Positions 1-8,977 of a DNA stretch of 64,000 nucleotides are shown piece by piece (position 1 is the stretch's first letter; the number at the start of each line of letters is the position of its first letter). The stretch lies in contig OZ007036.1 in assembly GCA_963931655.1 (NCBI GenBank), positions 62,001 through 126,000 of the forward strand, read 5' to 3'. The position numbers and the translations under genes were made by a program. This stretch comes from Butyricicoccus_B sp017886875 (lineage in GTDB: Bacteria > Bacillota > Clostridia > Oscillospirales > Butyricicoccaceae). Under the pieces are notes generated by a model. The model was not told where the DNA came from. It saw only the letters and a list, made by a program, of their open reading frames with translations, and made no database searches.

Positions 1-1
1 C

Positions 2-1513
2 ACATTGGAAAATTTTGCAGAGAAAAATGTTATTCATCTAAATGATATGAATTCAGCTTTAGTAATTCCTGAGCTTATGCGTATTTTATTAGATGAAGAA
101 AAAATGAGTTGGGAGTTTGCTTGGAATATCACAACACAATCAATAGCTTATACAAATCATACAATGCGTCAAGATTACTTACAATATTGGTCTGTATATA
201 TGATGCAAGATATTGTTCCTAGAGTGATGGCTATTATAAATGAAATAAATCGCAGATATGCTGGTATGCTTATGGGGTACTATCCTGATGATATAAGCAA
301 AATAAATAGATTGCTTGTAATACATGATGATAATGTGAATATGGCAAATCTAGCGGTTATAGGTTCGTTCTCTGTGAATGGTGTTTCAACATTACATGGT
401 GAAATGCTTAAAACTCATGTATTCCCAGACCTTTATTCAATCTATCCTGCAAAATTTAGACAAATAACAAATGGTATTTCTATAAGACGTTGGCTATGTC
501 AAGCAAATCCTGAATTAACAGAATTAATTTCTTCTAAAATAGGTGATGGATTTATAACACACCCATCAGAATTACATGTTTTAGCTAGTTTAGGCGATGA
601 CCAAAAACTTTTAGATGCTATTGGTAATGTTAAGCTTAATAATAAAAAGCGTTTAGCTGAGTATATATTTAATAAAACTGGTATAAAAGTAGATATAAAC
701 ACAATGTTTGATGTTCATTGCAAAAATATTTATATGCATAAACGTCATTTAATGTACTTGATGAATGTTTTAGCTGTATATAATAAAATTAAACAAAAAG
801 AAGAAGGACTTCTTGTTCCAAAAACATTTATTATGTGTGCTAGAGCAATGCCATCACACAAAATAGGAAAGAAAATTATTAGACTTATTCATGCAATAGC
901 TAATGTGGTTAATAATGACCCTGAAGTTAATAAGCTAATTAAATTTGTATTTTTAGAAGATTATAATGTTTCATTAGCTGAGCTAGTTATACCTGCGGCT
1001 GACCTTTCCGAACAAATTTCTTTAACAGGTAGTGAAGCATCAGGCATTGGCAATATGAAATTTATGATGAATGGTGCAATCACTATTGGCACATGGGACG
1101 GTGCTAATATTGAAATAGCAAAGACTGTCGGTCGTGAAAATATTATGTTATTTGGTACTCAGCCAAGTGAAGCGTTTACTGGCAGAGTAAGGCCAGAGGA
1201 TAGAAAAATATCTCCAGAATTTCAATATGCTATAGACCGTATAAAACAGGGCTTTGATGATGGTGTTGATTATACAGATGTATTAGATGCTGCATTTAAA
1301 GCACATGATGAAGATGATTATTATTGTATTTGCAGAGATTTTGCATCTTATTACAGAACACAAGAACGTGCTTCTCAAATGTATTTACGTCCTCAAAACT
1401 GGAATTATATGGCTCTTATTAATATTGCTAATAGTGGTAGATTTGCGGCTGACCGTTCAGTTGCTGAATATGCACAAAATATCTGGCGTGTGCCTTCTAA
1501 ATTTTCATTCTAA
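2..1513 (+). CDS. glgP: Glycogen/maltodextrin phosphorylase, C-terminal part (cut by window edge)
   Basis: GT35 phosphorylase that releases glucose-1-phosphate from alpha-1,4-glucans. The reading frame is open at the left edge; about 503 C-terminal residues of a roughly 800-residue family are visible. The segment EASGIGNMKFMMNG (around bases 1037-1078) is the pyridoxal-phosphate site, with the Schiff-base lysine in GNMK, and GTWDGANIEI follows it as expected. The gene ends at a hairpin terminator and is followed by a GH13 hydrolase in the same direction, so the two probably serve intracellular glycogen or maltodextrin breakdown. The N-terminal half and the true start lie outside the window. 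Confidence 0.95.
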   Translation, partial: TLENFAEKNVIHLNDMNSALVIPELMRILLDEEKMSWEFAWNITTQSIAYTNHTMRQDYLQYWSVYMMQDIVPRVMAIINEINRRYAGMLMGYYPDDISKINRLLVIHDDNVNMANLAVIGSFSVNGVSTLHGEMLKTHVFPDLYSIYPAKFRQITNGISIRRWLCQANPELTELISSKIGDGFITHPSELHVLASLGDDQKLLDAIGNVKLNNKKRLAEYIFNKTGIKVDINTMFDVHCKNIYMHKRHLMYLMNVLAVYNKIKQKEEGLLVPKTFIMCARAMPSHKIGKKIIRLIHAIANVVNNDPEVNKLIKFVFLEDYNVSLAELVIPAADLSEQISLTGSEASGIGNMKFMMNGAITIGTWDGANIEIAKTVGRENIMLFGTQPSEAFTGRVRPEDRKISPEFQYAIDRIKQGFDDGVDYTDVLDAAFKAHDEDDYYCICRDFASYYRTQERASQMYLRPQNWNYMALINIANSGRFAADRSVAEYAQNIWRVPSKFSF

Positions 1514-1521
1514 ATTGTTAT

Positions 1522-1550
1522 GCTGCCTATATTTATTATGGGCAGCTTTT
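1522..1550 (+). terminator. Terminator after glgP
   Basis: Stem GCTGCC/GGCAGC (1522-1527 with 1541-1546) followed by TTTT and more T-rich sequence. Confidence 0.75.
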
Positions 1551-1587
1551 CTTTAACTTTTTTTATCAACAAAACATATATGAATAC

Positions 1588-1616
1588 TTAAAAAATGTAT
1601 CATAATGTGGTATACT
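1588..1616 (+). promoter_or_regulatory. Possible promoter of the GH13 gene
   Basis: Extended -10 TGG-TATACT (TATACT at 1611-1616) with a poor -35 (TTAAAA, 17-bp spacer). It lies about 70 bases before the start codon. Confidence 0.4.
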
Positions 1617-1684
1617 TATTCTGTATCGCTATGAAATGTTTAAGCTACACTTACTTGGCTTAAATAAAAAAGGAGATATTTTTA

Positions 1685-3589
1685 ATGAGTGAAATTTTAA
1701 GTATTTATTGTTCAAGATTAGAAGCATATAAAAAACCATTCGGTGCTGTTAAAGCTGGAGATGATGTTGAGATTTGCATTTATCCAAGAAGAAACACAGG
1801 TGTTTTACATGCTGAATTTATTATAAAAGCTGATAATGAAAACGAGCCTAAATATATAACTATGCAATGGAATGGATATGAAGGCTATCGTGATTGCTAT
1901 AAAGTAAACTTTAAAGCGGGTAATGCAGGTCTTTATTGGTATGCATTTAAAATTATTACCGCTTATGATGAATATTATATTGTGAAAAATCCAGGTGGTT
2001 ATGGTGATGTACGCAAAGATTTAGGCGATATGTTCCAAATGACCGTTTTTGATGGTCAGTATAAAGTAGCTGATTGGTTCGGTCAAGGTATAACTTATAA
2101 CATTTTCCCTGACCGTTTTTGTAGAACAGAAGTTCCTAAAAAAACAGGTTGGCGTACAACTCGCAATATACATGAAAATTGGTCAGATATACCGGTTTAT
2201 TTGCCTGATGAAAAAGGTGAAATTTGGAATAATGATTTCTTTGGCGGAAGTATTAAAGGCGTAATTTCAAAACTAGATTATCTTAAAAGTTTAAATGTTA
2301 AAACAATATATTTTAATCCGATTTTTGAAGCCTTTTCAAATCACAGATATGACACAGGTAACTATAAAAATATTGACCCTATGATGGGTACAGAGGAAGA
2401 TTTTAAAGAGCTTTGTTCAAAAGCCAAACAATATGGTATGCGTGTTATTTTAGATGGTGTTTTCAGTCATACAGGCTATGATAGTGAATACTTTAATGCA
2501 AGAAATAACTATGATAGCGTAGGTGCATATCAGTCTAAAGACTCAAAATATTATTCATGGTATGATTTTTCAGAGTGGCCTAATAAGTATTCATCTTGGT
2601 GGGGAATTTATACACTGCCACAAGTAAATGAAATGAATGAAGCTTACCTTGATTATATAATCGAAGGTGAGGACAGTGTAATTAAACATTGGCTTAATGC
2701 TGGTGCTTCTGGTTGGCGTTTAGATGTTGCTGATGAACTGCCTGATGAGTTTATAGCAAAACTAAATGCTGCTGCAAGAAGTGTTAAATCAGATGCTTTA
2801 GTTATAGGTGAAGTCTGGGAAGATGCATCAAATAAAATTAGTTATGATGTTAGACGTAAATACTTCCAAGGCGGTGAACTTGATAGCGTTATGAATTATC
2901 CTTTGCGTGATGGTGTGCTTGCTTATTTATGTGGTGCACCTGCTGAGGAATTTATGGAAAAAATGGAAACACTGCGTGAAAATTATCCAACAGCAGTTTT
3001 CTATAATCTTATGAATATTATAAGCACACATGATACACCAAGAGCTTTAACATTATTTGGTTCAGATAGTAGCGATTGGAGTCAAAGCAGAGATTTTCGT
3101 GCTCATCGTTGGCTTGAGGGTGATGAGCGTGAAATGGCAAAGCGTAAGCTATTTATGGCTGCTGTAATACAGTTTACTATGCCAGGTTCACCAACTATTT
3201 ATTATGGCGATGAGGCAGGACAACAAGGCTATGAAGACCCATTCAATAGAAGAACTTATCCTTGGGGTAATGAGGACACCGAAATTTTAGAGTTTTATAA
3301 AAAACTTGGTGAGGTTAGAAGCTCAAGTGAGGCACTTAATAAAGGCAAGTTAAGATTTTTAGAGGCTGATAATGGTGTTTTAATTTATGAGCGTCAAACT
3401 CAAAATGAGCAAATGCTTATACTTGTAAATCGTGGATATGAAGCTGTTTATTATGCAGTTGAAAATACAAAGAAAATAATCCCTGTTTTGGGTGAACCAG
3501 AAATATACACTGATGAAGATGAACTTCAATCAATAGCTTTAGAGGCTGAACAAGCTTATATAGTTAAAATTATAAAGGAGGATAACTAA
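1685..3589 (+). CDS. GH13 alpha-amylase family hydrolase (neopullulanase/cyclomaltodextrinase type)
   Basis: 634-residue glycoside hydrolase family 13 enzyme, expected to cut alpha-1,4 (and possibly alpha-1,6) bonds in maltodextrins. An N-terminal beta domain of about 120 residues precedes the TIM barrel. Visible catalytic residues are the nucleophile D347 in WRLDVADEL, the acid/base E376 in VIGEVWEDA and the stabiliser D450 in STHDTPR. There is no signal peptide, so it acts in the cytoplasm, fitting its place after glycogen phosphorylase. Start ATG has AAAAGGAG upstream. The Nudix gene follows after one base, so they share an operon. The exact specificity (neopullulanase, cyclomaltodextrinase or maltogenic amylase) cannot be decided from sequence reading. 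Confidence 0.9.
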   Translation: MSEILSIYCSRLEAYKKPFGAVKAGDDVEICIYPRRNTGVLHAEFIIKADNENEPKYITMQWNGYEGYRDCYKVNFKAGNAGLYWYAFKIITAYDEYYIVKNPGGYGDVRKDLGDMFQMTVFDGQYKVADWFGQGITYNIFPDRFCRTEVPKKTGWRTTRNIHENWSDIPVYLPDEKGEIWNNDFFGGSIKGVISKLDYLKSLNVKTIYFNPIFEAFSNHRYDTGNYKNIDPMMGTEEDFKELCSKAKQYGMRVILDGVFSHTGYDSEYFNARNNYDSVGAYQSKDSKYYSWYDFSEWPNKYSSWWGIYTLPQVNEMNEAYLDYIIEGEDSVIKHWLNAGASGWRLDVADELPDEFIAKLNAAARSVKSDALVIGEVWEDASNKISYDVRRKYFQGGELDSVMNYPLRDGVLAYLCGAPAEEFMEKMETLRENYPTAVFYNLMNIISTHDTPRALTLFGSDSSDWSQSRDFRAHRWLEGDEREMAKRKLFMAAVIQFTMPGSPTIYYGDEAGQQGYEDPFNRRTYPWGNEDTEILEFYKKLGEVRSSSEALNKGKLRFLEADNGVLIYERQTQNEQMLILVNRGYEAVYYAVENTKKIIPVLGEPEIYTDEDELQSIALEAEQAYIVKIIKEDN

Positions 3590-3590
3590 A

Positions 3591-4133
3591 ATGGATTTTA
3601 CAGAAAAAACTTTAGACCAGATATATCATTTTCGTGGCAAAATTATGTCTGCAAGAGTTGATAATATAGAGCTGCCAAACGGTAAGCCTGCAATACGTGA
3701 AGTTTGTGAGCATGTAGGCGGTGTTGGTATACTTCCGATTGATGAAAATGGTAATGTTATTTTAGTGCGTCAATTTAGATATCCATATAAAGAGGTTATT
3801 TATGAAATCCCAGCAGGTAAACTTGACCACGGTGCAGAAAATATTGAAGATTGTGGCAGACGTGAGCTTAAAGAAGAAACAGGCTTTACAGCTGAAAATA
3901 TGATAAACTTAGGTCAAGTTTATCCATCTCCTGGTTTTCTTAATGAGATTGTATATCTTTATGCTGCAACTGGTCTAATCGCAGGTGAAGTTTCACCTGA
4001 TGAAGATGAATTTGTTGAGCATGTTCGTATGCCATTTGCAGAGTTTGAAAAGAAAATCGCATCTGATGAAATTCGTGATGCTAAAACTGTTATGGCGGCT
4101 TATAGGGCAAGATTGAACGGTCTGATTGGGTAA
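3591..4133 (+). CDS. nudF: Nudix hydrolase, ADP-ribose pyrophosphatase type
   Basis: 180-residue Nudix protein expected to hydrolyse ADP-ribose, and perhaps ADP-glucose, to AMP plus sugar phosphate. The core RELKEETGF is at residues 91-99 with metal ligands E92, E95 and E96; the spacing between the first glycine of the box (G76) and the upstream Glu (E83) is one residue longer than the consensus. The segment IPAGKLDHG and the proline-rich PSPGFLNE after the box are typical of the NudF group. It starts one base after the GH13 stop with an AAGGAGG-like site inside the end of that gene. An ADP-sugar pyrophosphatase beside glycogen enzymes makes sense, but that link is inference. Confidence 0.87.
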   Translation: MDFTEKTLDQIYHFRGKIMSARVDNIELPNGKPAIREVCEHVGGVGILPIDENGNVILVRQFRYPYKEVIYEIPAGKLDHGAENIEDCGRRELKEETGFTAENMINLGQVYPSPGFLNEIVYLYAATGLIAGEVSPDEDEFVEHVRMPFAEFEKKIASDEIRDAKTVMAAYRARLNGLIG

Positions 4134-4168
4134 AAAACACCTAATCACCATAGGAAAGGAGAGAAACT

Positions 4169-4870
4169 ATGTCAAAAACCATTCTTGTGGTGGAAGATGA
4201 AAAGGCTATTGCTGATATTTTAGTATTTAATTTACAACGTGAAGGCTATCAAACTTTAGAAGCCAATAATGGTGCTGATGGCTTGAAATTAGCTCTTGAA
4301 AAATCGCCTGACCTTATATTGCTTGATGTTATGCTTCCTCAGATGGACGGTTTTGAAGTATGTAAAAGGGTGCGTATGAGCTCTGGAGTGCCTATTCTTA
4401 TGCTTACCGCTAGAGAAGAAGAAACAGATAAAATATTGGGGCTTGAACTTGGGGCTGATGATTATATAACAAAGCCATTTTCTATGCGTGAGCTTATGGC
4501 TAGAGTTAAGGCAAATATGAGAAGAAGTGTTTCAAATGATGATGAAGTTAAAACAACATCATCAGATAGTTTGCAAATTAAGGCTTCAAATGGTTCAATT
4601 TATAAACATGGTAAACAGCTTGATTTATCTGTTAGAGAATTTGAACTTTTAACATTTTTAGCAGCCACTCCTGGACAAGTTTATTCAAGAGAACAACTTA
4701 TGGAAAAGGTTTGGGGTTATGAATATTATGGCGATTTAAGAGCTGTTGATGTTGCTATTCGTAGACTTCGTGAAAAAATTGAAGATGAGGCAGCTCAGCC
4801 TAGATATATTATTACTAAACGTGGACTTGGATATTATTTCTCAGAAACAGAAAAATTAGAAAGTATTTAA
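4169..4870 (+). CDS. walR: WalR (YycF)-type response regulator
   Basis: 233-residue OmpR/PhoB-family response regulator. Receiver domain residues 1-120 has acidic pocket E9/D10 and phospho-acceptor D53 in LLDVMLPQMDG; the C-terminal winged helix (about 135-228) ends with RRLREKIEDE and RGLGYYF. In Bacillota WalR controls cell-wall hydrolases and binds direct repeats TGTWAH-N5-TGTWAH; two such sites occur at 30259-30299 in this window. The assignment as WalR rather than PhoB rests on the following walK-yycH-yycI genes. Start ATG follows AAAGGAGAG. Confidence 0.92.
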   Translation: MSKTILVVEDEKAIADILVFNLQREGYQTLEANNGADGLKLALEKSPDLILLDVMLPQMDGFEVCKRVRMSSGVPILMLTAREEETDKILGLELGADDYITKPFSMRELMARVKANMRRSVSNDDEVKTTSSDSLQIKASNGSIYKHGKQLDLSVREFELLTFLAATPGQVYSREQLMEKVWGYEYYGDLRAVDVAIRRLREKIEDEAAQPRYIITKRGLGYYFSETEKLESI

Positions 4871-4880
4871 GGAGCTATTC

Positions 4881-6695
4881 ATGGAAAATAATAAAAAAAT
4901 GACTGTTGGTATGTTTCGCAGTCTGCACATGAAGTTAGTTCTTATTTTGATATTGCTTATTATATCTGTTATGGTAGTTACCGGCACATTTCTTATAAAT
5001 AGTGTCGGTAACTATTATCTTAAAGACTTTCAAGACCAAATGACTAGAGTTTTTACATTTGATTTAAGAGAAGCTATGGAAGAAGCGGCTCATCAGCAAA
5101 ATGCAGCTGAACAGCTAGATGAAATGATAAATGTGAGAGCTGGTTCGTTAGGTATTGATAGTCATAGAAATTATTATATATTGGATAGCACAGGTAGTTA
5201 TTTAAGCGGTTCAAGAGAAAAAGGCAGTGCAGAAATCACAATAACACCCAATTTATTATCTGCAATGGCAGGTCAAATAGGACTTAAAAATGCAGTTATA
5301 GACCATTATATTGATGCAGCATATCCCGTTGAGGGCGAAAATGAAACTTTTATTGTTTATATTAAAGATGATAAACAGGAAATACAAGAGCTTTCATGGA
5401 GCTTTTTTAGCATTGTTATGGAAGCGATGCTTTTTGGTCTTTTAGTTGTAGTATTACTTAGCTTTTTACTTAGCAAAACTATAACAACACCTATTGAAAA
5501 TATAACTAAACAAGCAAAACTTGTAGCATCTGGCGATTATAGCCATAGGCTTGAAATACAATCAGGTGACGAAATAGGCAATCTTTCCGAAACTTTTAAC
5601 TATATGGCTGAGATGTTACAAAATACCATAGGTGAAGTACAAGATGAAAGAGATAAACTAAACACTCTGTTTTTGCATATGTCAGATGGTGTTGCGGCAT
5701 TTTCTATGGACGGAAAAGTTATTCATATGAACCCTGCAACCGAACGTTTACTTGATATAAATTTTGATGAAAATATGAGCTTTAAAGATGTGTTTACAGA
5801 TATAAAACTACCTGAAACGCTTGCACAAAAACGCTCTATAAGTTATGAAATAGCGAGAAAAAATCGTGTTTTACAGGTGCTTCTTGCTTCATTTGGTGTA
5901 AGAGAAAGTGAACGTGGTATTATTGCGGTTATTCATGATATAACCGAACAGAAAAAACTTGATGATGCAAGACGTGAATTTGTAGCCAATGTATCTCATG
6001 AGCTTAGAACACCACTTACAAATATTAAAAGCTACACTGAAACACTTATGGACGCAGCAGGCGAACTTCCGCCAGATACTGAAAAACGCTTTTTAGGTGT
6101 TATAACTGGTGAAGCGGATAGAATGACTCGTATAGTTAAGGATTTACTTACACTTTCTAAACTTGATTATGGCAGAATGGACTTGTCTTTTAGACGTTTT
6201 TCAATTCAGCAAATGTTAGAAAATGTTTATACTGCTATGGAGCTGGACGCTCAAAAAAATGGTCATTCACTTGCAATGTATATTCCAAAGCCACTGCCTG
6301 AAATTATGGGTGATAAAGAGCGTTTGGAACAAGTTGTTGTAAATATTATTTCAAACTCTATAAAATATACACCAAGTGGTGGCAGGATATTTTTATTTGC
6401 AGACCAAATGGACGCCAAGACTGTACGTATTCGTGTGGTTGATAATGGTATCGGCATACCAAAAGAAGATTTACCTAGACTATTTGAACGTTTTTACCGA
6501 GTGGATAAAGCAAGGTCAAGAGAGAAAGGCGGAACAGGTTTAGGGCTTGCAATAGCTAAAGAAATGGTTAAAGCTCATAATGGTAAGATATTCCTTGAAA
6601 GTGAAGCTGATAAAGGCACAGAGGTCACTATACTTCTGCCGATTGAGCAAGAGGGTAATGCAGAATGCAAAAAAGAAATAGACTCAAAAACTTGA
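4881..6695 (+). CDS. walK: WalK (YycG)-type sensor histidine kinase
   Basis: 604-residue membrane histidine kinase, partner of WalR. Order: TM1 (about 14-37), extracytoplasmic sensor, TM2 (about 178-200), HAMP (about 200-255), PAS (about 260-355), HisKA with phospho-acceptor H373 in NVSHELRTPL, and HATPase with DNGIGIP and GGTGLGLAI boxes. The HAMP-PAS-HisKA-HATPase architecture is that of WalK. It starts 10 bases after walR and overlaps yycH by 31 bases, indicating translational coupling. In Bacilli YycH and YycI modulate this kinase from the membrane; both follow here. Confidence 0.92.
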   Translation: MENNKKMTVGMFRSLHMKLVLILILLIISVMVVTGTFLINSVGNYYLKDFQDQMTRVFTFDLREAMEEAAHQQNAAEQLDEMINVRAGSLGIDSHRNYYILDSTGSYLSGSREKGSAEITITPNLLSAMAGQIGLKNAVIDHYIDAAYPVEGENETFIVYIKDDKQEIQELSWSFFSIVMEAMLFGLLVVVLLSFLLSKTITTPIENITKQAKLVASGDYSHRLEIQSGDEIGNLSETFNYMAEMLQNTIGEVQDERDKLNTLFLHMSDGVAAFSMDGKVIHMNPATERLLDINFDENMSFKDVFTDIKLPETLAQKRSISYEIARKNRVLQVLLASFGVRESERGIIAVIHDITEQKKLDDARREFVANVSHELRTPLTNIKSYTETLMDAAGELPPDTEKRFLGVITGEADRMTRIVKDLLTLSKLDYGRMDLSFRRFSIQQMLENVYTAMELDAQKNGHSLAMYIPKPLPEIMGDKERLEQVVVNIISNSIKYTPSGGRIFLFADQMDAKTVRIRVVDNGIGIPKEDLPRLFERFYRVDKARSREKGGTGLGLAIAKEMVKAHNGKIFLESEADKGTEVTILLPIEQEGNAECKKEIDSKT

Positions 6696-7942
6696 TTTTA
6701 TTTATATTATTTGTTGCTATGGTTCCACTTACTGCACTTGCATGGCTTTCATATCTTGATACTTCAAGTGTACCTGAAGACTCCATTTTTGCTTTGCTTT
6801 ATCAACGTGTAACCTATGGTGTAAGCGGTTTTGAAATAAAAACAGGCAATAATCCAGCAGCTATGCCTACTAGAATAGCAATTAAAAATGAAGGTATAAC
6901 AAATGGTGCACAATATCATGAAGCATCTGTATCTGTGCTTTATGAAGCAATGTATCAAACTATAGGCAAGGCATTAGCAAAACAAGGCGAGTTTCAGTCT
7001 GCTGATTTAGCTGATTTAAAACAAAGCTTAAAATTAGACGGTATTTATTTTGGTTATGAAGGCAGTTTACCAATATCGCTTTTATCAAACTGGATGGGGC
7101 AAACCTCTAAAGATGAAATAGCTACTGATATAATTTGGCTTGATGAAAATGGAACACTTTATATTCATACAATGAATGGTTTTAAAAAGAAAAGTACAGG
7201 TATAAAAAAATGGGATATTGATTTAAGTAAACTCCCAATGAATGAATGTATATTTGCAGCTGATGATGATATGTTCCAAAAAATAAGACCTGATACACTT
7301 ATTTTTGAAAATGATATAGTTCAAGCAGAAAAATATTCTGCAAGTATTCCAGATTTTTTAGACGCTCAAAACGGAACTAGTCTTACAAATTTATTATCTG
7401 CTTTTTCATATGATCTAGATGTAAATAGATATGAAGAAAACCAAGGTCAAACTATGGTTTTTGTTGAAGATTATAGTACAATTCATATTTCTAAAGATGG
7501 CACAGTTATTTTTAATGCATATGCAAATGAAGGCGGTATAGATGTAAGTAGTGACCCTGAATATGCAAATGAACTTACTGTACAAATGGATTTAGCAATA
7601 ACTCTTGTTAGAGAGGTTCAAAATAGTATGGGTGATACTTCACAGGCTATGCTTTATGCTATAACTCAGAATGACGAAGAAAAAGTATTTACTTTTATTC
7701 AGTGTATAGGTGGTGTACCTGTAAAAACAGAAACGCCTTTTGCTCAACTTGTTATACAGAACAATAAATTGATGGAAGCCAGATTTCAGCTTAAAAGTTT
7801 TAATCAAACAGGTATTCAAACACCTGTGATACCTACAAGACAAGCAGCAGCAGCTTCAAATAATGAATTATTTAGGCTTATGCTTGTTTACACTGAAGAT
7901 GAACAAATGAATTTTACTGCACAATGCGTTTACAGATTTTAA
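6665..7942 (+). CDS. yycH: YycH-like regulator of the WalRK system
   Basis: 425-residue protein with one N-terminal membrane anchor (about residues 10-30) and a large extracytoplasmic region. The sequence is divergent; the call rests on anchor topology, length and position between walK and the YycI-like gene, matching the walRK-yycH-yycI order. YycH proteins bind the WalK transmembrane region and tune its activity. The 31-base overlap with walK supports co-translation. No catalytic motif is visible. Confidence 0.78.
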   Translation: MQKRNRLKNLILFILFVAMVPLTALAWLSYLDTSSVPEDSIFALLYQRVTYGVSGFEIKTGNNPAAMPTRIAIKNEGITNGAQYHEASVSVLYEAMYQTIGKALAKQGEFQSADLADLKQSLKLDGIYFGYEGSLPISLLSNWMGQTSKDEIATDIIWLDENGTLYIHTMNGFKKKSTGIKKWDIDLSKLPMNECIFAADDDMFQKIRPDTLIFENDIVQAEKYSASIPDFLDAQNGTSLTNLLSAFSYDLDVNRYEENQGQTMVFVEDYSTIHISKDGTVIFNAYANEGGIDVSSDPEYANELTVQMDLAITLVREVQNSMGDTSQAMLYAITQNDEEKVFTFIQCIGGVPVKTETPFAQLVIQNNKLMEARFQLKSFNQTGIQTPVIPTRQAAAASNNELFRLMLVYTEDEQMNFTAQCVYRF

Positions 7943-7964
7943 ATGTAAGGAGGTAAATGCAAAA

Positions 7965-8765
7965 TTGCAATGGGGTAAAATTAAAAGTATTTTGATTGCG
8001 ATTTTATTTCTAGTTGATGCTTTTTTAGTCGGTGTTTTGGTTGTAAAATGGGCAAGCGAAGAACAACGTGAACAAGAAATGTTTAAAAATTTACAGATTG
8101 TACTTGCAAATAATAATATTACAATACAAAATATGGATTTACCTAAAGAGGCAATGATGCCACAACTTATTGTTGACCAAAGTAGAACAGATGAATTAAA
8201 GGTTGCACATAAACTTTTAGGTGAAGATGCTGTACAAATTAATAGTGATAATTCACTTAGTTTTGAAAGTGATTTAGGTGAGGTCAGTTGGAATGATAGC
8301 GGAGAAATAAGTGCAGTTATAACACCGGAAAATTATAAAAAGCCAGATGAAAGTTTGCTAGAAAATCAAGCCAGTAGTTTACTTGAAAGCATGGGCATAA
8401 ATCAATCGAGTTTAGAAATAAATGTAAACGGTTTTACAGCAGTAGCAAGTTTTAAAACCGCGGGCTATGAAGTTTTTAATCGAAATTTAAAAATAAAATT
8501 TTCTGATGATAATATTTCTATAAATGGAAGATGGACTTTTTCAGAGCCTTATGCAACAAGAAATAATTTGTATTCTACATATAATCCTATTGATAGCATT
8601 ATTTGGTTCGCAGGACAGAAAAAAGTAAATGAAATCTATGATATTACAGCGGGTTTATTGCTTATTAATGGTGCAGGAAGTCAAATGCAGCTTTCACCTG
8701 TTTGGCGAATAAAAACAGATAATGGAGATTTTTATGTAGACCCAGTCAAAAATGAAATAGTTTAA
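7965..8765 (+). CDS. yycI: YycI-like regulator of the WalRK system
   Basis: 266-residue protein with one N-terminal membrane helix (about residues 8-28, beginning QWGKIKSILIAILFLVDAFL, typical of YycI) and an extracytoplasmic domain that ends with WRIKTDNGDFYVDP, as in the YycH/YycI fold. The TTG start at 7965 is chosen because AAGGAGG lies about 10 bases upstream and the nearby ATG at 7957 is out of frame. It is the last gene of the wal operon before a terminator at 8914-8944. Confidence 0.83.
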   Translation: MQWGKIKSILIAILFLVDAFLVGVLVVKWASEEQREQEMFKNLQIVLANNNITIQNMDLPKEAMMPQLIVDQSRTDELKVAHKLLGEDAVQINSDNSLSFESDLGEVSWNDSGEISAVITPENYKKPDESLLENQASSLLESMGINQSSLEINVNGFTAVASFKTAGYEVFNRNLKIKFSDDNISINGRWTFSEPYATRNNLYSTYNPIDSIIWFAGQKKVNEIYDITAGLLLINGAGSQMQLSPVWRIKTDNGDFYVDPVKNEIV

Positions 8766-8823
8766 GACGAAAAAATTGTTATTTTAGCTATAAGAAAATA
8801 TTGAGTTTGGGGCGTGAAAATAC

Positions 8824-8853
8824 TTTACTTTACAGCGTGTGTTGTGTTAAAAT
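8824..8853 (+). promoter_or_regulatory. Possible promoter of a short murA leader
   Basis: TTTACT, 18-bp spacer, extended -10 TGT-TAAAAT (8848-8853). A transcript from here would contain a GCATTA/TAATGC hairpin and then reach the terminator at 8914-8944 before murA. Confidence 0.45.
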
Positions 8854-8913
8854 ATTTAAAGCATTATTGTAAGATTTAAGTAATGCATAAAATAATATCA
8901 TGATAACACCCAT

Positions 8914-8944
8914 GCGAATATTACTAATTTATATTCGCTTTTTT
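8914..8944 (+). terminator. Terminator/attenuator between yycI and murA
   Basis: Stem GCGAATAT/ATATTCGC (8914-8921 with 8931-8938), 9-base loop, followed by six T. It lies upstream of the murA ribosome binding site and so also argues against an earlier murA start at 8900. Confidence 0.8.
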
Positions 8945-8977
8945 AATATATTAAGGAGACTTAAGGAGACGGTTGAA

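Noticed and set aside
8900..8977. N-terminal extension of murA from ATG 8900
   Set aside because: The stretch contains a complete terminator hairpin and T run, the added residues have no family counterpart, and a strong ribosome binding site precedes TTG 8978.
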